This document shows positions 34,460-43,617 of a stretch of DNA of 64,000 bases, piece after piece; the stretch's first letter is position 1; each line of letters begins with the position of its first letter. Location: positions 290,708-354,707 of the forward strand of contig DASYBM010000011.1 of assembly GCA_036500765.1 (NCBI GenBank). Direction: 5' to 3'. The stretch is from Candidatus Sulfotelmatobacter sp. Lineage in GTDB: Bacteria; Acidobacteriota; Terriglobia; Terriglobales; Acidobacteriaceae. Below the pieces are notes generated by a model. The model did no database searches, was not told where the DNA came from, and saw only the letters and a list, made by a program, of their open reading frames with translations. Position numbers and translations under genes: made by a program.

Positions 34460-36187
34460 ATGACTTTCTCTCGCGGACTCAGTGTCGGCGCGTCCGCCGT
34501 CGTTCTTCTGCTCGCGTCCTCGTCAGCGCTTGCCCAACAATCCAGCCAAAAGCAACCCTCCAATCCCATTCAGCATGTGCTCCTCATCAGCGTCGATGGT
34601 ATGCACGCGGTTGATTTACTGAACTGCGCCAATGGCATTACCACCACCAACAACGGTCAACCCTATTGCCCCAACCTTGCCGCCCTGAGCACGACCGGAA
34701 TCAACTACGTCGCCGCCAGCACCTCGAAGCCCTCGGATTCGTTTCCGGGCCTGACCGCGATCGTCACCGGCGGCAGCCCGGCGTATACCGGCGTCTACTA
34801 TGACGTCGCTTATTCCCGGAATTTCTCGGCTCCCAAGGAGACCACCGGCAACGGCTTGGCAGGTGGCCCCTGCACCCCCTACGGGTCGGCTACGGGTACC
34901 ACGACCGAGTACGAAGAAGGCATCGACATCGACAAGACAAAAGTGAACGGTGGCGCTCCCGGCGCGTCGCTGACCGACGGCGGCTTTGCCTCGATCGATC
35001 CCAAGCACCTGGTTCGCGATCCCAGCACCGGCTGCAAGCCGGTTTGGCCCTGGGAATTCGTCCGCGCCAACAGCATCTTCACCGTGATTCACAACGCGGG
35101 CGGATACGCAGCCTGGTCCGACAAGCACCCGGCCTACAGCTCTGTCGCTTCCGGCGGCAGCCCCAGCACGCTCGACGACTTCTACGCTCCTGAAATCAAC
35201 TCGACTGTGGTCGGACTTCCCGGAGTGGTTACGCCAACCGGCGTCAACTGCACCAACATCGTCGACAACACCGCCGACCTCACCGCCTGGACCAACAGCT
35301 TCGCCAACATTCAGTGCTACGACACGCTGAAAGTCGACGCGATCCTCAACGAAATCGATGGCTGGAACCACCTCCGCACCAAGCAAACCAAGGTTCCCAC
35401 CATCTTTGGCATGAACTTCCAGGCGCTCAGCGTGGGCCAAAAGCTCGTTGAAGCCAGCAATAACACCACCGGCGGCTATCTCGATGCCCAGGGCACGCCC
35501 ACCCCGGCGCTGCTCGGGGAATTCCAGTTCGTCGACGCCTCGATTGCGGCATTCGTCAGCGAACTACAGAAACAAGGGCTTTCCAATTCGACGCTAATCA
35601 TCATCACGGCCAAACACGGCCAGTCACCCATCGATCCCAACCGCTACGTCTCCCAGCTGATTAATGCCACTTCACCGGCCACGCTGCTCTCCAATGCGGG
35701 CTACATTCCGTACTCGGAGTCAACCAATAACCCCACCGGCATTGGCCCCACAGAAGATGATGTCTCGCTGCTGTGGCTGAACAGTTCGGCCAATACCGAC
35801 GCCGCCGTCGGCATTCTCGAAGCGAACCCCACGATGACCACCGGAATCGGACTCGGGCAGATCTTCTACGGGCCAGCGCTCTGGCTGAACTTCAACAACC
35901 CCACTAACGATCCGCGCACGCCGGACATCATCGTGACTCCGAACATCGGAGTTACGTACTCCGGCAGCACGGCGAAACTGGAGGAGCACGGCGGATTCGG
36001 CCACGACGACACCAATGTCGTGATGCTGCTGTCCTATCCGACCTTCAAACCCAGAACGGTCTATTCCGGAGTTGGGACGGCGCAGGTCGCGCCGACCATT
36101 CTCAAAGTCCTGGGACTCGATCCTACCGCGCTGGATGCGATTCGCGTCGAGGGAACACCTGTGCTGCCGGGAGTTCCGCTGCCATAA
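34460..36187 (+). CDS. Secreted alkaline-phosphatase-superfamily enzyme (type I phosphodiesterase-like)
   Basis: 575 residues. Signal peptide ends near SSALAQQ. Metal-binding and catalytic motifs of the phosphodiesterase/nucleotide pyrophosphatase branch are seen: HVLLISVDGMHAVDL (Asp near 45), SDSFPGLTAIVTGGSPAYTG (nucleophile region near 93-105), TLIIITAKHGQSPIDPNR, and HGGFGHDDTNVVML (Asp/His ligands near 515). GGAGG lies before the ATG. The substrate is unknown; a secreted hydrolase of phosphate esters or diesters is the safe reading. A terminator follows directly. Confidence 0.88.
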   Translation: MTFSRGLSVGASAVVLLLASSSALAQQSSQKQPSNPIQHVLLISVDGMHAVDLLNCANGITTTNNGQPYCPNLAALSTTGINYVAASTSKPSDSFPGLTAIVTGGSPAYTGVYYDVAYSRNFSAPKETTGNGLAGGPCTPYGSATGTTTEYEEGIDIDKTKVNGGAPGASLTDGGFASIDPKHLVRDPSTGCKPVWPWEFVRANSIFTVIHNAGGYAAWSDKHPAYSSVASGGSPSTLDDFYAPEINSTVVGLPGVVTPTGVNCTNIVDNTADLTAWTNSFANIQCYDTLKVDAILNEIDGWNHLRTKQTKVPTIFGMNFQALSVGQKLVEASNNTTGGYLDAQGTPTPALLGEFQFVDASIAAFVSELQKQGLSNSTLIIITAKHGQSPIDPNRYVSQLINATSPATLLSNAGYIPYSESTNNPTGIGPTEDDVSLLWLNSSANTDAAVGILEANPTMTTGIGLGQIFYGPALWLNFNNPTNDPRTPDIIVTPNIGVTYSGSTAKLEEHGGFGHDDTNVVMLLSYPTFKPRTVYSGVGTAQVAPTILKVLGLDPTALDAIRVEGTPVLPGVPLP

Positions 36188-36218
36188 GTACCCCATAAAC
36201 TGCAAAACCAAAACAAAG

Positions 36219-36263
36219 CGGGAGCCGTTTTCAGCGGGAGCTGTTTTCGGCTCCCGTTTTTTT
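36219..36263 (+). terminator. Rho-independent terminator after the phosphodiesterase-family gene
   Basis: CGGGAGCCG (36219-36227) pairs with CGGCTCCCG (36248-36256), followed by seven T. An alternative, shorter stem CGGGAGC/GCTCCCG shares the right arm. Confidence 0.85.
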
Positions 36264-36674
36264 GCGTCTCTGGCGGATCGTTCTCCGCCTCCTTTCTTTT
36301 CTGCTTCCCTTTTCCGGGTGCGCTGTGATAACAGGTTAGCGAGCAAGTTGGTAAGCAGGAGTGTCGAGATTTCTAAGTCTTTGCGTTCTTTGCGGCATTT
36401 CTTGGCGCGCCGTGCGGTTTAAGATTTTCTTGCTTTTGGCTTATGACAAGAATCAAACCCTTGTAACCGCAGGGGACCCTAAGAAATGCCCCAAAGGGCG
36501 CCAAGATCCAAGGGCAGCAAATTTTGTACCTGTGTCCGCGGTCCTTGCAGGCAGCACCGAGCGTCGTGCTATAATCGCGCGCCGTTCAGCAAAAGGTTCC
36601 GGTGGTCTTTTAAATTATTTGTGCCGCTGCCAGGGCGCATCCGCATCTGGCCGCATTGAATGACAGGAGGAGCA
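36264..36674. other. Intergenic region before the histone-H1-like gene
   Basis: 411 bases without a recognisable gene. A segment near 36375-36420 (TTTGCGTTCTTTGCGGCATT) belongs to a low-complexity repeat type frequent in soil bacteria. A GGAGG lies immediately before 36675. Confidence 0.5.
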
Positions 36675-37040
36675 ATGACGTTTAACGATCCCACTCTGTA
36701 CGCACGCGATGACGAAGAGGAATTCGGCGACAGCGGCGCTTACAGCGAATCGCTGGAAGAAGATTTCGAAGAGGAAGAAGAGGAAGAAGAGTCGGGCGCG
36801 CCGGCTCCCGCAGAGCCGGAATCCACATCGACTCCCGCGCCTGCGCCACCCAAGCCCACGCCACCGAGTGGTGGCGGCGGTAAGCCCAAAGCGAAAAAGA
36901 AAGCCGCCAAGCCTGCGGCGAAGAAGAAAGCAGCGAAGAAAGCGGCGAAGAAGCCAGCCAAGAAGGCTGCCAGGAAACCGGCGAAGAAAAAAGCCGCCAG
37001 GCCCGCGAAAAAGGCGAAAAAGAAAGGCAAGAGACACTAA
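36675..37040 (+). CDS. Histone-H1-like, acidic-N-terminal/Lys-rich nucleoid protein
   Basis: 121 residues from the ATG at 36675 (AGGAGG upstream; an in-frame ATG at 36660 precedes the ribosome binding site). The first 45 residues are very acidic (DEEEFGDSG, EEDFEEEEEEEE), followed by a Pro-rich linker and a C-terminal half of PAKKKAAKKAAKK-type repeats, as in eukaryotic H1 tails and bacterial HC1-like proteins that condense DNA. The opposite charges of the two halves could regulate DNA binding; this is inference. A terminator follows at 37099. Confidence 0.8.
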   Translation: MTFNDPTLYARDDEEEFGDSGAYSESLEEDFEEEEEEEESGAPAPAEPESTSTPAPAPPKPTPPSGGGGKPKAKKKAAKPAAKKKAAKKAAKKPAKKAARKPAKKKAARPAKKAKKKGKRH

Positions 37041-37098
37041 GTTCCGTTGCCAAGTTGCCGGTTGCGAAGCCCTCCCCTGGGTACTATGTTGCAACCGC

Positions 37099-37127
37099 GA
37101 ACCGCGCCCGAAAGGGCGCGGTTTTTT
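37099..37127 (+). terminator. Rho-independent terminator after the H1-like gene
   Basis: AACCGCGCCC, loop GAAA, GGGCGCGGTT, followed by a run of T. Confidence 0.85.
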
Positions 37128-37240
37128 ATGGCCTTCGGGACTACAGCCAGGGTTGCGGCGTGAGGGATCTTGCGCCTATCGACACTGCTCTTCTAGGTCC
37201 AGATCGGGGAGCAACGCGTTCGCCTGCTAACCGGCTTGGA

Positions 37241-40200
37241 TCAATTCGGAACTGTGTACAAGGGCGCGTGGGATGGCTGCGGGACCGGAACCGGCACGAC
37301 CAGCGTCCCGATGCAGGCAGAGTCGGAATGGCAACTGACGTCGACCCGCATCACCAGGATAGCGCCGCTGCTCGGAGGAAACTCCAGCGGATAATGGGCT
37401 ACTTTCAATTTATCCGCCAGAGGCTCCAGATCATCGTCGCCACTCGAGAATTCAGCCGACTCGACCGTTTCCGGCCGGAACGTGACGATAAACTGCGCCG
37501 CGCCGGCTAGCTTCTCGGTGTTGGGGAGTTTTACCTCGCGGGTATGACGAAGTTGTTCGGCGGGTGTCTTGGTCCACTCCCCATTTGGCAGCCGATGGAT
37601 GTCGATCAGGGCAGGGTCCTTGCCGGTCAGTTTCTTATAACGCGCAGTCAACTCGTGGTATTGCGTGAGATCGCCGTTGGGCGGGGAAAACCCAGGATAT
37701 GCAGACTGCGGCCCAGATGGCGGCAAATGCGATACCGTCAGTGCGAATAAATACTCCTGTGCGGCCTGTTGAGTCTTGCTTTCCTTTTCGTAAATCTCGC
37801 CTAGGTGCTGACCCACGATAGCCTCTTCTCCCAGGAGCCAGGCGGCCCGAATGAAAGGCTCGGCCCGCTTCGCATCCCCTTGCTGGAAATAGACCCAACC
37901 CAGAGTGTCCCAGGTCAACGACAACTGGTAGGTCACGCGCAGCCCCTGGTCCTGGAATGACGCGCGCAGGTCGTGGGCCGCTTCCGCTGTCTGCATCTGC
38001 TCGTCCAAACTCTTTACGGCTTTCTCGGCATATTGCTGTGCCAGGGCGAGCTCGACTTTGTTCTCCGCCAGTGTGTAGGCCACATCGTTGAGCATAGCCG
38101 GATCGCCTTTCTCTTCCGCTGCCGCCTTCAGATGTGTAACGCCCTTTTCCGTCTGCCCGGCCTTCAGATATGCCTGTCCGAGCTCCGATTGCACGCCAGG
38201 ATTTTCGGGAGAACCCTTGAGCGCCGTCTCCAGCATCTCCGCCGCTTCTGGATATTTCTTGGTCTGATACAGTAACTGGCCTAGATTGACCGCAGCGTCG
38301 TGACTCTCCGGATCCGCCTTCAACAGTTTCCGCCATTCCTGTATTGCATCTTCCTTGTGTCCGGTCGCGTTCAGGAAAAACGCCGGAGCCTGATAGGCCC
38401 GTACGTCGTCGGGCGCAATCTCCTGCTCCTTGTGAAACTCGGCCAGCGCCTCGCTCACCTTGTTCAGAGAAACCAGCACAACCCCAAGCTCGAAATGCGC
38501 CCCCTTGTATTTCGGTTGCGCGGCGACGACCTTTTCCAGCAATTCCTGGGCGTGCTGATTGTCGCGACGCCGTAACGCATCGGTGGCTCGCCGGAAGTTC
38601 TCATCGACGTCGCCCGCTTCCTCCGTGTTGTCCTTTGCGGAACCCGCATTCTTTGCGGTCGTTCCAAAGCCGCCCGAACTCTTCACCGGCATCAACGCCA
38701 GCTCATCGTCGGAAACCGCGCGACCGAACCTGCGATAAGTCTCCCAATCGCTGAGCGGCACTTCGCTATTCTTCACGATCAACTCACGCGAAATCCTAAG
38801 CACCCCATTTTCGACCGTGGTGTCGGCCGTGTATTGCGCAAAGCTTTCCACTTCGTGGCTGCGCGGCCGAGGCGCCACCGAATAACCCGGCGGCAACTCC
38901 ATTTGCGAGCGATAAACAATCTTCCCCGGCATGCCCAGAAGCAGGGGCTCTTGCGGCTTTCTTACTTTTGAATCCTTGGACACTTCCAGCCCCATCATCG
39001 GCAGCGCTGCGCTCGTGTTCCGGTCGTCCCAGTCCCCGAAGTTCTTGCGCAGGTAGTCGTAGGAAATCTGGAACGGCTTGTCGAGTTCATTGGGCGGCGA
39101 CACCTTGACGTTGCTGACGTCTCCGCCAAAATTCAGGGCGTAGGAGAAGCGCTGTACCGCGTCCTTCCACTGCGACTCCGATAGCTGCCGGAATGCCGCT
39201 CGCAGCAGGACTTCGGTGTCGCCACGGTACGACTGTGTAATGTGCCCGGTATAGGTGCCGTTGCCATCGAGCTTGCCGGACGAGGTAAACTCCTGCTCCA
39301 TCGGAAACGGCGGGTTCTGCGGCGTCGTCATCAGCAGAGGCGCTTGGTTCGTCGGGATCACAAGCGCCTGTTTGTCGCGCAGAACGCTGATCAAAAGCTC
39401 GTAGGGTGCAACCTCTGGTGTGGTATCGAGCCAGATGAACTTGCCGCCACTCGGGATAACCGTGATGACATGATTGAACTGCGCGGGCGACGGCACCTCC
39501 GGATCCAGTTTGCGAGTGGCGTGGATGAGCGCGGGCCAGGCATCGATCCCCGCAGCTTTTAACAGCGAGGCCAGCAGCGTGTGCTTGTCTTTGCAGTCAC
39601 CGTACCCGTTTCCCAGAACATCGTCCGCGGCGTGCGGTTGGTAGCGTCCGATGCCGAAATCGAGGCCAATGTAATGAAACTGAAGCGAGACGAACGCGTA
39701 GATGGCGCGAATCTTCTCGTCGTCGCTCCGCAATCCTTTGGTGAGTTCGGCGGCCTTGGCCTGGATCGCCGAAGTAACCTCCAGCGGTTCTTTCTGCAAC
39801 CCTCCATACCAGCCGCCCACTTCCTCCCAACTCTTAAACGTCGTCACCTGCACGGATGGATTCGGGGGAATGCGTCGCGGGATTTCGTTCGGGTCCTTTT
39901 CTTTGACCTCGAGATTGGAATGGGTCCAGCTATAGATCCGCCGTCCGCCCGCATCTTTCACCTCGGGCTTGAAGTCGGGGCTGACCACTTTGACGTACTT
40001 CTCTGCTGGGACACTCAGTTCCAGTTTCTCGTCCTTCACGATGGCGTTCTTGTTGAAGTTATGCTCGTACCAGAATTGGCCGGGGACTTCGGGTTTGACG
40101 ACGCGGAAGCGGACCAGGTATTCCAATACGTCGCCCACACCCAGGCCTTTCACCGCAACGTGTTTTTCGTGGATGTCGCTATACAGAGGGGCAGTGCGAG

Positions 40201-40564
40201 TTACATCCGCAGGCAGGTCCTGGATGTTGTAGTCGGGAGTCTTCACGACGGTACCATCCGGCTTGCGGACGCGCACATAATCGACGTCAACCACTTCGTT
40301 AGCGCTGGAATAGGTAAAATTCAAAACGGCGAAGGCCTTCACCCCCGCGTCCGCGAGGATCTTTACCTCGGCGCTATGTTCGCGCGAACCGCTGCCGTCC
40401 GCCTCTTCGATGATCGCAGTGCGGAGCCTGTCGATGACGTAGGCTTCCTTGGAGAAATCCGTTGCAGCAGAGGATGGCTTCTCGTCGGCTTTGACCTGGC
40501 CGAAAGCAAAGGGAATTGCGCACGCGGCAATCAGCAGGACAGCCAGCGCATTCTTGGATGACAT
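37241..40564 (-). CDS. DUF3857/transglutaminase-like protein with TPR repeats
   Basis: 1,107 residues. Signal peptide MSSKNALAVLLIAACAIPFA (cut near GQVKA). A DUF3857 domain covers about residues 45-250, followed by a transglutaminase-like core with Cys in GNGYGDCKDKHTLLASLL (near 323), His in FNHVITVIP (near 364) and Asp in FIWLDTTPEV (near 378), so the triad is complete. From about residue 650 to 960 TPR repeats follow (RRDNQHAQELLEKVVAAQPK, AEMLETALKGSPENPGVQ). Such proteins sit in the periplasm in Acidobacteriota and Bacteroidota; the substrate is unknown. The small gene at 40610 lies 45 bases upstream. Confidence 0.9.
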   Translation of the reverse strand: MSSKNALAVLLIAACAIPFAFGQVKADEKPSSAATDFSKEAYVIDRLRTAIIEEADGSGSREHSAEVKILADAGVKAFAVLNFTYSSANEVVDVDYVRVRKPDGTVVKTPDYNIQDLPADVTRTAPLYSDIHEKHVAVKGLGVGDVLEYLVRFRVVKPEVPGQFWYEHNFNKNAIVKDEKLELSVPAEKYVKVVSPDFKPEVKDAGGRRIYSWTHSNLEVKEKDPNEIPRRIPPNPSVQVTTFKSWEEVGGWYGGLQKEPLEVTSAIQAKAAELTKGLRSDDEKIRAIYAFVSLQFHYIGLDFGIGRYQPHAADDVLGNGYGDCKDKHTLLASLLKAAGIDAWPALIHATRKLDPEVPSPAQFNHVITVIPSGGKFIWLDTTPEVAPYELLISVLRDKQALVIPTNQAPLLMTTPQNPPFPMEQEFTSSGKLDGNGTYTGHITQSYRGDTEVLLRAAFRQLSESQWKDAVQRFSYALNFGGDVSNVKVSPPNELDKPFQISYDYLRKNFGDWDDRNTSAALPMMGLEVSKDSKVRKPQEPLLLGMPGKIVYRSQMELPPGYSVAPRPRSHEVESFAQYTADTTVENGVLRISRELIVKNSEVPLSDWETYRRFGRAVSDDELALMPVKSSGGFGTTAKNAGSAKDNTEEAGDVDENFRRATDALRRRDNQHAQELLEKVVAAQPKYKGAHFELGVVLVSLNKVSEALAEFHKEQEIAPDDVRAYQAPAFFLNATGHKEDAIQEWRKLLKADPESHDAAVNLGQLLYQTKKYPEAAEMLETALKGSPENPGVQSELGQAYLKAGQTEKGVTHLKAAAEEKGDPAMLNDVAYTLAENKVELALAQQYAEKAVKSLDEQMQTAEAAHDLRASFQDQGLRVTYQLSLTWDTLGWVYFQQGDAKRAEPFIRAAWLLGEEAIVGQHLGEIYEKESKTQQAAQEYLFALTVSHLPPSGPQSAYPGFSPPNGDLTQYHELTARYKKLTGKDPALIDIHRLPNGEWTKTPAEQLRHTREVKLPNTEKLAGAAQFIVTFRPETVESAEFSSGDDDLEPLADKLKVAHYPLEFPPSSGAILVMRVDVSCHSDSACIGTLVVPVPVPQPSHAPLYTVPN

Positions 40565-40609
40565 TCGGTTGCACCACCTTCTGGGGGAAGAGGTTGCAGT
40601 CCGTTGCGT

Positions 40610-40903
40610 TTACTTTCTTGCCGCCACCGCGCTCAGGCACTTGCCGTACAGCTCGAGCAGGTGATCGGCGTAGTCTTCGGGTTTGGCCGTGGAACCGGTG
40701 CCTTGAAATCCTACGCCTGACGAAGTGGTGCGGCCATATCCCGTGGTCATGGCAACAAATTTCATGAGATCGAGTGCAATATCTTCATTGCGGCGAGCGG
40801 CCCCTGAACCTTTGGACGGACCTTCCTCCATAATGCCTTCTCCTCTTCCGGAAATGACAGGTACTTGTTGGTCTTCGAAATCTTCGTCGTCGAGGTGTTC
40901 CAT
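40610..40903 (-). CDS. Small acidic protein of unknown function
   Basis: 97 residues, acidic N-terminus (MEHLDDEDFEDQQ) and a helical C-terminal part (EDIALDLMKFVAMTTGYGRT, DYADHLLELYGKCLSAV). No family recognised. It lies 45 bases upstream of the DUF3857 gene on the same strand and could be co-transcribed. Confidence 0.6.
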   Translation of the reverse strand: MEHLDDEDFEDQQVPVISGRGEGIMEEGPSKGSGAARRNEDIALDLMKFVAMTTGYGRTTSSGVGFQGTGSTAKPEDYADHLLELYGKCLSAVAARK

Positions 40904-41376
40904 GATGCTGATGACTCCGATTGCGATGATAGCAGAGCGAACGGCAGGCGTCGGGGATCGGGCGTCGGATCTCGAACGTTAGACATCAGGCCTCCGAAGG
41001 TTATCTTCCGGGGTTAGTTTTCAATCGCAAGGTCTGGGTCTTGGGTGTTAGGCCTAGGGTACCGTATCATCCGAGTCCGAAGGCTGAAGTCCGAAAACCA
41101 AAATCTAAAATCTAAAATCTGAGGTCTGAAGCCCGAAGCCCGCTTTTCCCGCGCTAGACTTGCTTTCTTAAAGAAAAAAATTCCACCCGACTGGCCAAAA
41201 TTTTTCCTGTACTCCGCAACCTAGGGGACAGGTTTTCTCAACGAAATCATAGACCCAAGGGTGGGCCCTCAGGCTCAGAAAAGTGGCAGTTGACTTGCTA
41301 CTTTCCAGGTGGAGTGGCAGCGCAATTGGGACGCTGTGAGGACGGAATCGGGGTTTTACGCCCTCGGATTGCAACT
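40904..41376. other. Intergenic region with degenerate repeats
   Basis: 473 bases without a supported gene. Around 40950-41145 are degenerate GGCGTCGG, TTAGGCCTAGG and TCTAAAATCTAAAATCTGAGG words of the family seen at 7268 and 26990. The rest shows nothing I can name. Confidence 0.5.
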
Positions 41377-42060
41377 ATGGTGAAACACTTTGCACCGGTC
41401 TGGTTGACTTTTTCTTGCCTCCTGATGGCGTGCACGAGTGTGGGCCAGAGTCGGCGACCGAGCGCTCCATTGCCCGATGCTCCCTCGGCGCAAATCGCAA
41501 CCCAATCCTTTGCCCTTGAAAGGGTTGCCGACGAGGCGCACTTGCCTTGCGCTGTGGACGCGGTAGCCGTAACCACCAGGGAGGTCGCCGCCAGCGAAAT
41601 CACTCATGTCAGCATGGCACTGCCGCCGCGCCTTCCCGGGCTGTATGAGGCGGCTCCTCCCAAAGAATCGCCAGACTTTTTCGGCAAACATGTTTATCCC
41701 TCGCTGATTAATTCGAATACGCGCTATCGGCCATCGGACAGCGATAGCATGCTTGCTCGGGCCACCGACGCGGCATCGAGCGTCTTGTTTCCGCGGGACG
41801 AGACTGGGCGGCGGAGACTAAACACTTCCTATTTGTTACGAGTAGCGACTTCGGTCGCGGCTCATAGCGCCTCCCGGCCCTATTGGTTGCGCTCGGGTTC
41901 GGAGCCAATCAGCGATTTCGGATCGACCGTCGGCAATGATGCGGGCATGAATCTGTTACACGAGTTTGGACCTGCCGTCCGACACGTTATGGCGGGCCAC
42001 CTGCCTGAATTCGTGACTCGGATCCAAGAGGGAATCCTTCGGGCGAGGGGAACTCGGTGA
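41377..42060 (+). CDS. Secreted protein of unknown function (PLPDAPS motif)
   Basis: 227 residues from the ATG at 41377. Signal peptide with MVKHFAPVWLTFSCLLMACT; the following RRPSAPLPDAPSAQ is a motif seen after the signal peptide of many Acidobacteriota secreted proteins. The C-terminal half has SDSDSMLARATDAASSVLFP and GNDAGMNLLHEFGPAVRHV and may associate with the envelope. No enzymatic motif. Function unknown. Confidence 0.75.
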   Translation: MVKHFAPVWLTFSCLLMACTSVGQSRRPSAPLPDAPSAQIATQSFALERVADEAHLPCAVDAVAVTTREVAASEITHVSMALPPRLPGLYEAAPPKESPDFFGKHVYPSLINSNTRYRPSDSDSMLARATDAASSVLFPRDETGRRRLNTSYLLRVATSVAAHSASRPYWLRSGSEPISDFGSTVGNDAGMNLLHEFGPAVRHVMAGHLPEFVTRIQEGILRARGTR

Positions 42061-42156
42061 AGGCCAAGGCATAGCAAAGACAGCCCCTTCGCCACCGAAG
42101 GCACGGGAATTCACTCACCCGCCCCATTCCCGTTTCGATCTCTTTCGTCGTCCATC

Positions 42157-42175
42157 CTGTTCGGATTTCGTAACA
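42157..42175. repeat. Fourth copy of the TGTTACGAAWTCCGAAC motif
   Basis: CCTGTTCGGATTTCGTAACA, the reverse complement of the motif and its AGG flank, lies about 165 bases upstream of the papain-like gene, 20 kb away from the other copies. Confidence 0.6.
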
Positions 42176-42340
42176 AATTATCAATCTCGCTTGATCGCAT
42201 CGGCATTCGGGTCTAATATTCGCCCAACTTCTTCCCCTCAATAATTAACGAGTGTGTGCCGGTCGCAAGCGTTTCGGCGAGCGGCCGGTCGCTTTTTCCA
42301 AATTGAAATAAATTCTGGACCCTCACCAAAGGAGATCTCT

Positions 42341-43186
42341 ATGGCTGTCAGAAAGTTGGATCGCTCCGATGCCGACGCACGCGCCGGTCTCGCCATGAAA
42401 TCAGACCCCACGCGCATCGATACCCGCAAACTGAAACTGGGCAAAGGCGTAGCCCGGCATGATCCGCGAACTTTGCTGCTGGCCTCGTATGTGACGCCGG
42501 CGCTGCCCACGCCGCCCGCCAGCGCAGATCTCACCGCGAAAGTAGGCTCGTCGTGGGGCATGATGGACAACGATCAACTTGGCGACTGCACCTGTGCGGC
42601 TGCGGGCCACCTGATCATGGAATGGACCGCGAATGCCGGCAAGAAAATGGTCACACCGACCGACAAGCAGATCGTCGCGGCATACTCCGCCATCACTGGC
42701 TACAATCCCGTGACCGGCGCTAACGACAATGGCGCCCAGGAAGTCGATGTGCTGAATTACTGGCGGCAGTCGGGCATTGCCGGCCACAAGATCGGCGCCT
42801 ACGTTGCGCTCGAACCGGCCAACCACATCCACATCATGGATTCGGTGTACATCTTCGAAGGCTGCTATATCGGAGTGCAGTTGCCCATCAGCGCGCAAGC
42901 GCAGACCCAGAATCATCAGCCCTGGTCGGTGCCGCCCGGAGGCACGACCGGCGACGGTAAGCCCGGTTCCTGGGGAGGACACGCCGTTCCGGTGATGGCT
43001 TACGACGCTCGCGGTGTAACGGTTGTGACCTGGGGAGCACTACAGATCATGACGTGGGGTTTCTGGGAAGCGTACTGCGACGAGGCCTACGCGATTCTGA
43101 GCAATGACTACCTCACGGGCAAGAAGACGACGCCGGAAGGCTTCAGCATGCAGCAGTTGAAGGAGGATCTGGCGGATTTGAAGTGA
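42341..43186 (+). CDS. Papain-like (C1-type) cysteine peptidase-fold protein
   Basis: 281 residues from the ATG at 42341 (AAAGGAG upstream). DNDQLGDCTCAAAGHLIMEW near residues 75-94 places a Gln six residues before a Cys, as in the oxyanion Gln and catalytic Cys of papain, and SWGGHAVPVMAYD near 208-220 supplies the His. The Asn of the triad may be replaced; TWGALQIMTWGFW follows at the expected place. No signal peptide is apparent. It could be an active peptidase, an amide hydrolase or a structural relative. The S53 peptidase remnant follows. Confidence 0.7.
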   Translation: MAVRKLDRSDADARAGLAMKSDPTRIDTRKLKLGKGVARHDPRTLLLASYVTPALPTPPASADLTAKVGSSWGMMDNDQLGDCTCAAAGHLIMEWTANAGKKMVTPTDKQIVAAYSAITGYNPVTGANDNGAQEVDVLNYWRQSGIAGHKIGAYVALEPANHIHIMDSVYIFEGCYIGVQLPISAQAQTQNHQPWSVPPGGTTGDGKPGSWGGHAVPVMAYDARGVTVVTWGALQIMTWGFWEAYCDEAYAILSNDYLTGKKTTPEGFSMQQLKEDLADLK

Positions 43187-43189
43187 GCA

Positions 43190-43372
43190 GTCTTGGTCGT
43201 CGGTCGTCGGTCGTCGGTCGTTGACCATTCGTCGTTAGTCGCTAGTCGTTAGCCATCAGGCCGTTGGTCGTTGGCCAATGCGGCCAGTTGGCCGACGACC
43301 GACGGCCAACGACCGACGGCCAACGGCCGACGACCAACGACCGACGACCGGCGGCCAACGACTGACGACGCC
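43190..43372. repeat. Inverted arrays of GGTCGTC-type heptamers
   Basis: The left half (about 43194-43270) reads as repeats of GGTCGTC and relatives (GTCGTTA, GGTCGTT), and the right half (about 43285-43372) reads as GACGACC/GACGGCC, so the two halves can pair. Same unit as the array at 63863-63956. Confidence 0.8.
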
Positions 43373-43376
43373 TTTG

Positions 43377-43493
43377 AACAACGATACGGACGGCATGCTC
43401 GGGGGGGGGAACTTCGCGGCGAAAGCGGGCTGGGATCCCTGCACCGGCTGTGGAACTCCGGATGGCCAAAAGCTGTTGAACGCATTGAAGTAG
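43377..43493 (+). pseudogene. C-terminal remnant of an S53 (sedolisin) peptidase
   Basis: After the heptamer array the frame reads LNNDTDGMLGGGNF, then AKAGWDPCTGCGTPDGQKLL and stops. WDPCTGxGxPxG is the C-terminal calcium-site region of S53 sedolisin/kumamolisin peptidases, so this appears to be the last 38 residues of such a gene whose remainder is gone. There is an eight-to-nine-base G run at about 43401-43409. A short authentic gene is less likely, since the frame opens upstream only through heptamer repeats. Confidence 0.55.
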
Positions 43494-43617
43494 TTCGCGC
43501 TGGAAGAATGCGGAATCGTTGGGTAGAGACTCCGGCTTCCGGGCTCTACCCAACGGACTTAATCGTGAAGTCCTGAGTCTGCGGTATTAAATCAGTCAGA
43601 GAAGGAATCTAATTCAC

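Noticed and set aside
42225..42300. Possible riboswitch-like structured leader before the papain-like gene
   Set aside because: There are GCCGGTCGC words, but I could not match them to a known riboswitch core or draw a convincing paired structure.
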